Assembly: GCA_016783105.1 (NCBI GenBank)
Contig: JADHXF010000085.1
Location: 1-5,474, forward strand
Source of the DNA: Dehalococcoidales bacterium
GTDB lineage: Bacteria > Chloroflexota > Dehalococcoidia > Dehalococcoidales > RBG-16-60-22
Direction of reading: 5' to 3'
DNA length: 5,474 nt
In this document: positions 5,293 through 5,474 of the stretch, in pieces
Numbering within the stretch: position 1 is the first letter of the stretch
How the letters are laid out: every line of letters starts with the position of its first letter
The notes under the pieces: generated by a model
Seen by the model: only the letters and a program-made list of their open reading frames with translations
The model's database searches: none
What the model was told of the DNA's origin: nothing
Made by a program: the position numbers and the translations under genes

Positions 5293-5379
5293 CAGAATGA
5301 AGAGCAAGTAAAAATATCCTTTAGAGTCTAACAAAACGTCATAAAGTACAGACCTGGGATTCTTAATCAGTATCCGACA

Positions 5380-5474
5380 CTAACCGGGGCCAGCTGTTAG
5401 ACGATAGCTCTTCCATAGCATATATCCGATTGTCATAAGTATTGCCAGTAAAAACATCAGCCACCACTGTCCCA
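5380..5474 (-). CDS. C-terminal end of a probable membrane protein (5' partial)
   Basis: On the minus strand one frame enters from the right edge and reads 30 residues to a TAG at 5382-5380. It gives a hydrophobic segment, WWLMFLLAILMTIGYMLW, followed by a short basic tail, KSYRLTAGPG. This is the typical ending of a protein with a last membrane helix and a positively charged cytoplasmic end. The gene would converge on fmdB. A second minus-strand frame is also open to a TAA near 5364, but its peptide has no such character. With so little sequence the family cannot be named, and the call rests on composition alone. Confidence 0.45.
   Translation of the reverse strand, partial: GQWWLMFLLAILMTIGYMLWKSYRLTAGPG

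Noticed and set aside
5093..5311. 72-codon frame overlapping fmdB, which could suggest a frameshifted longer FmdB
   Set aside because: The fmdB frame is complete, with both CxxC pairs, a typical length and a typical tail. The overlapping frame carries no motif.
1..5474. tRNA, rRNA, CRISPR array, insertion-sequence ends or riboswitch
   Set aside because: I saw no cloverleaf or rRNA-like sequence, no regularly spaced direct repeats, no transposase and no long structured leader before any gene.

Overview
The window reads as ordinary bacterial chromosome or metagenomic contig. It holds five complete genes and two partial genes at the edges. No RNA gene, insertion sequence or CRISPR array is visible. 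The organism is probably an anaerobe or facultative anaerobe: the central gene is a single-chain FAD / [4Fe-4S] / CCG-domain oxidoreductase, a fold common in strict anaerobes, and it sits beside an FmdB-type zinc ribbon. The overall look, with strong AAGGAGG ribosome sites and four genes on TTG or GTG starts, recalls Chloroflexota of the Dehalococcoidia type. That placement is an impression from memory of related proteins and is only weakly supported.

Layout. (1) Bases 1-646, + strand: the last 27 codons of an unknown gene, then an unrecognised 161-aa protein with a highly charged C-terminal helix, closed by a strong Rho-independent terminator. (2) Bases 675-1385, - strand: a 4-helix membrane protein of unknown function followed by a small Cdd1-like helix-hairpin-helix protein, apparently one transcript. 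(3) Bases 1386-1510: an AT-rich divergent intergenic region with a good sigma70-type promoter (TTGACA-17-TAATAT) embedded in palindromes, facing right. (4) Bases 1511-5256, + strand: an ArsR-type regulator, a 1027-aa FAD/Fe-S/HdrD-like fusion enzyme, and an FmdB zinc ribbon, spaced as one operon. An intercistronic hairpin lies between the first two. (5) Bases 5257-5474: a hairpin after fmdB, then what looks like the C-terminal membrane helix of a convergent - strand gene.

How the parts may work together: ArsR probably represses its own promoter through the palindromes over the -10 element, and so controls the downstream oxidoreductase. In that enzyme, electrons would pass from a substrate oxidised at FAD through two cubane [4Fe-4S] clusters to two CCG domains. 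Each CCG domain has the complete cysteine set for a non-cubane [4Fe-4S] cluster, as in heterodisulfide reductase HdrB/HdrD. Two things set the enzyme apart from textbook GlcD/GlcF or D-lactate dehydrogenases. The FAD cap lacks the usual metal-binding histidine motifs, and the chain ends in a Met/Pro-rich tail of about 130 residues built on a four-residue period. The substrate and electron acceptor cannot be assigned from sequence.
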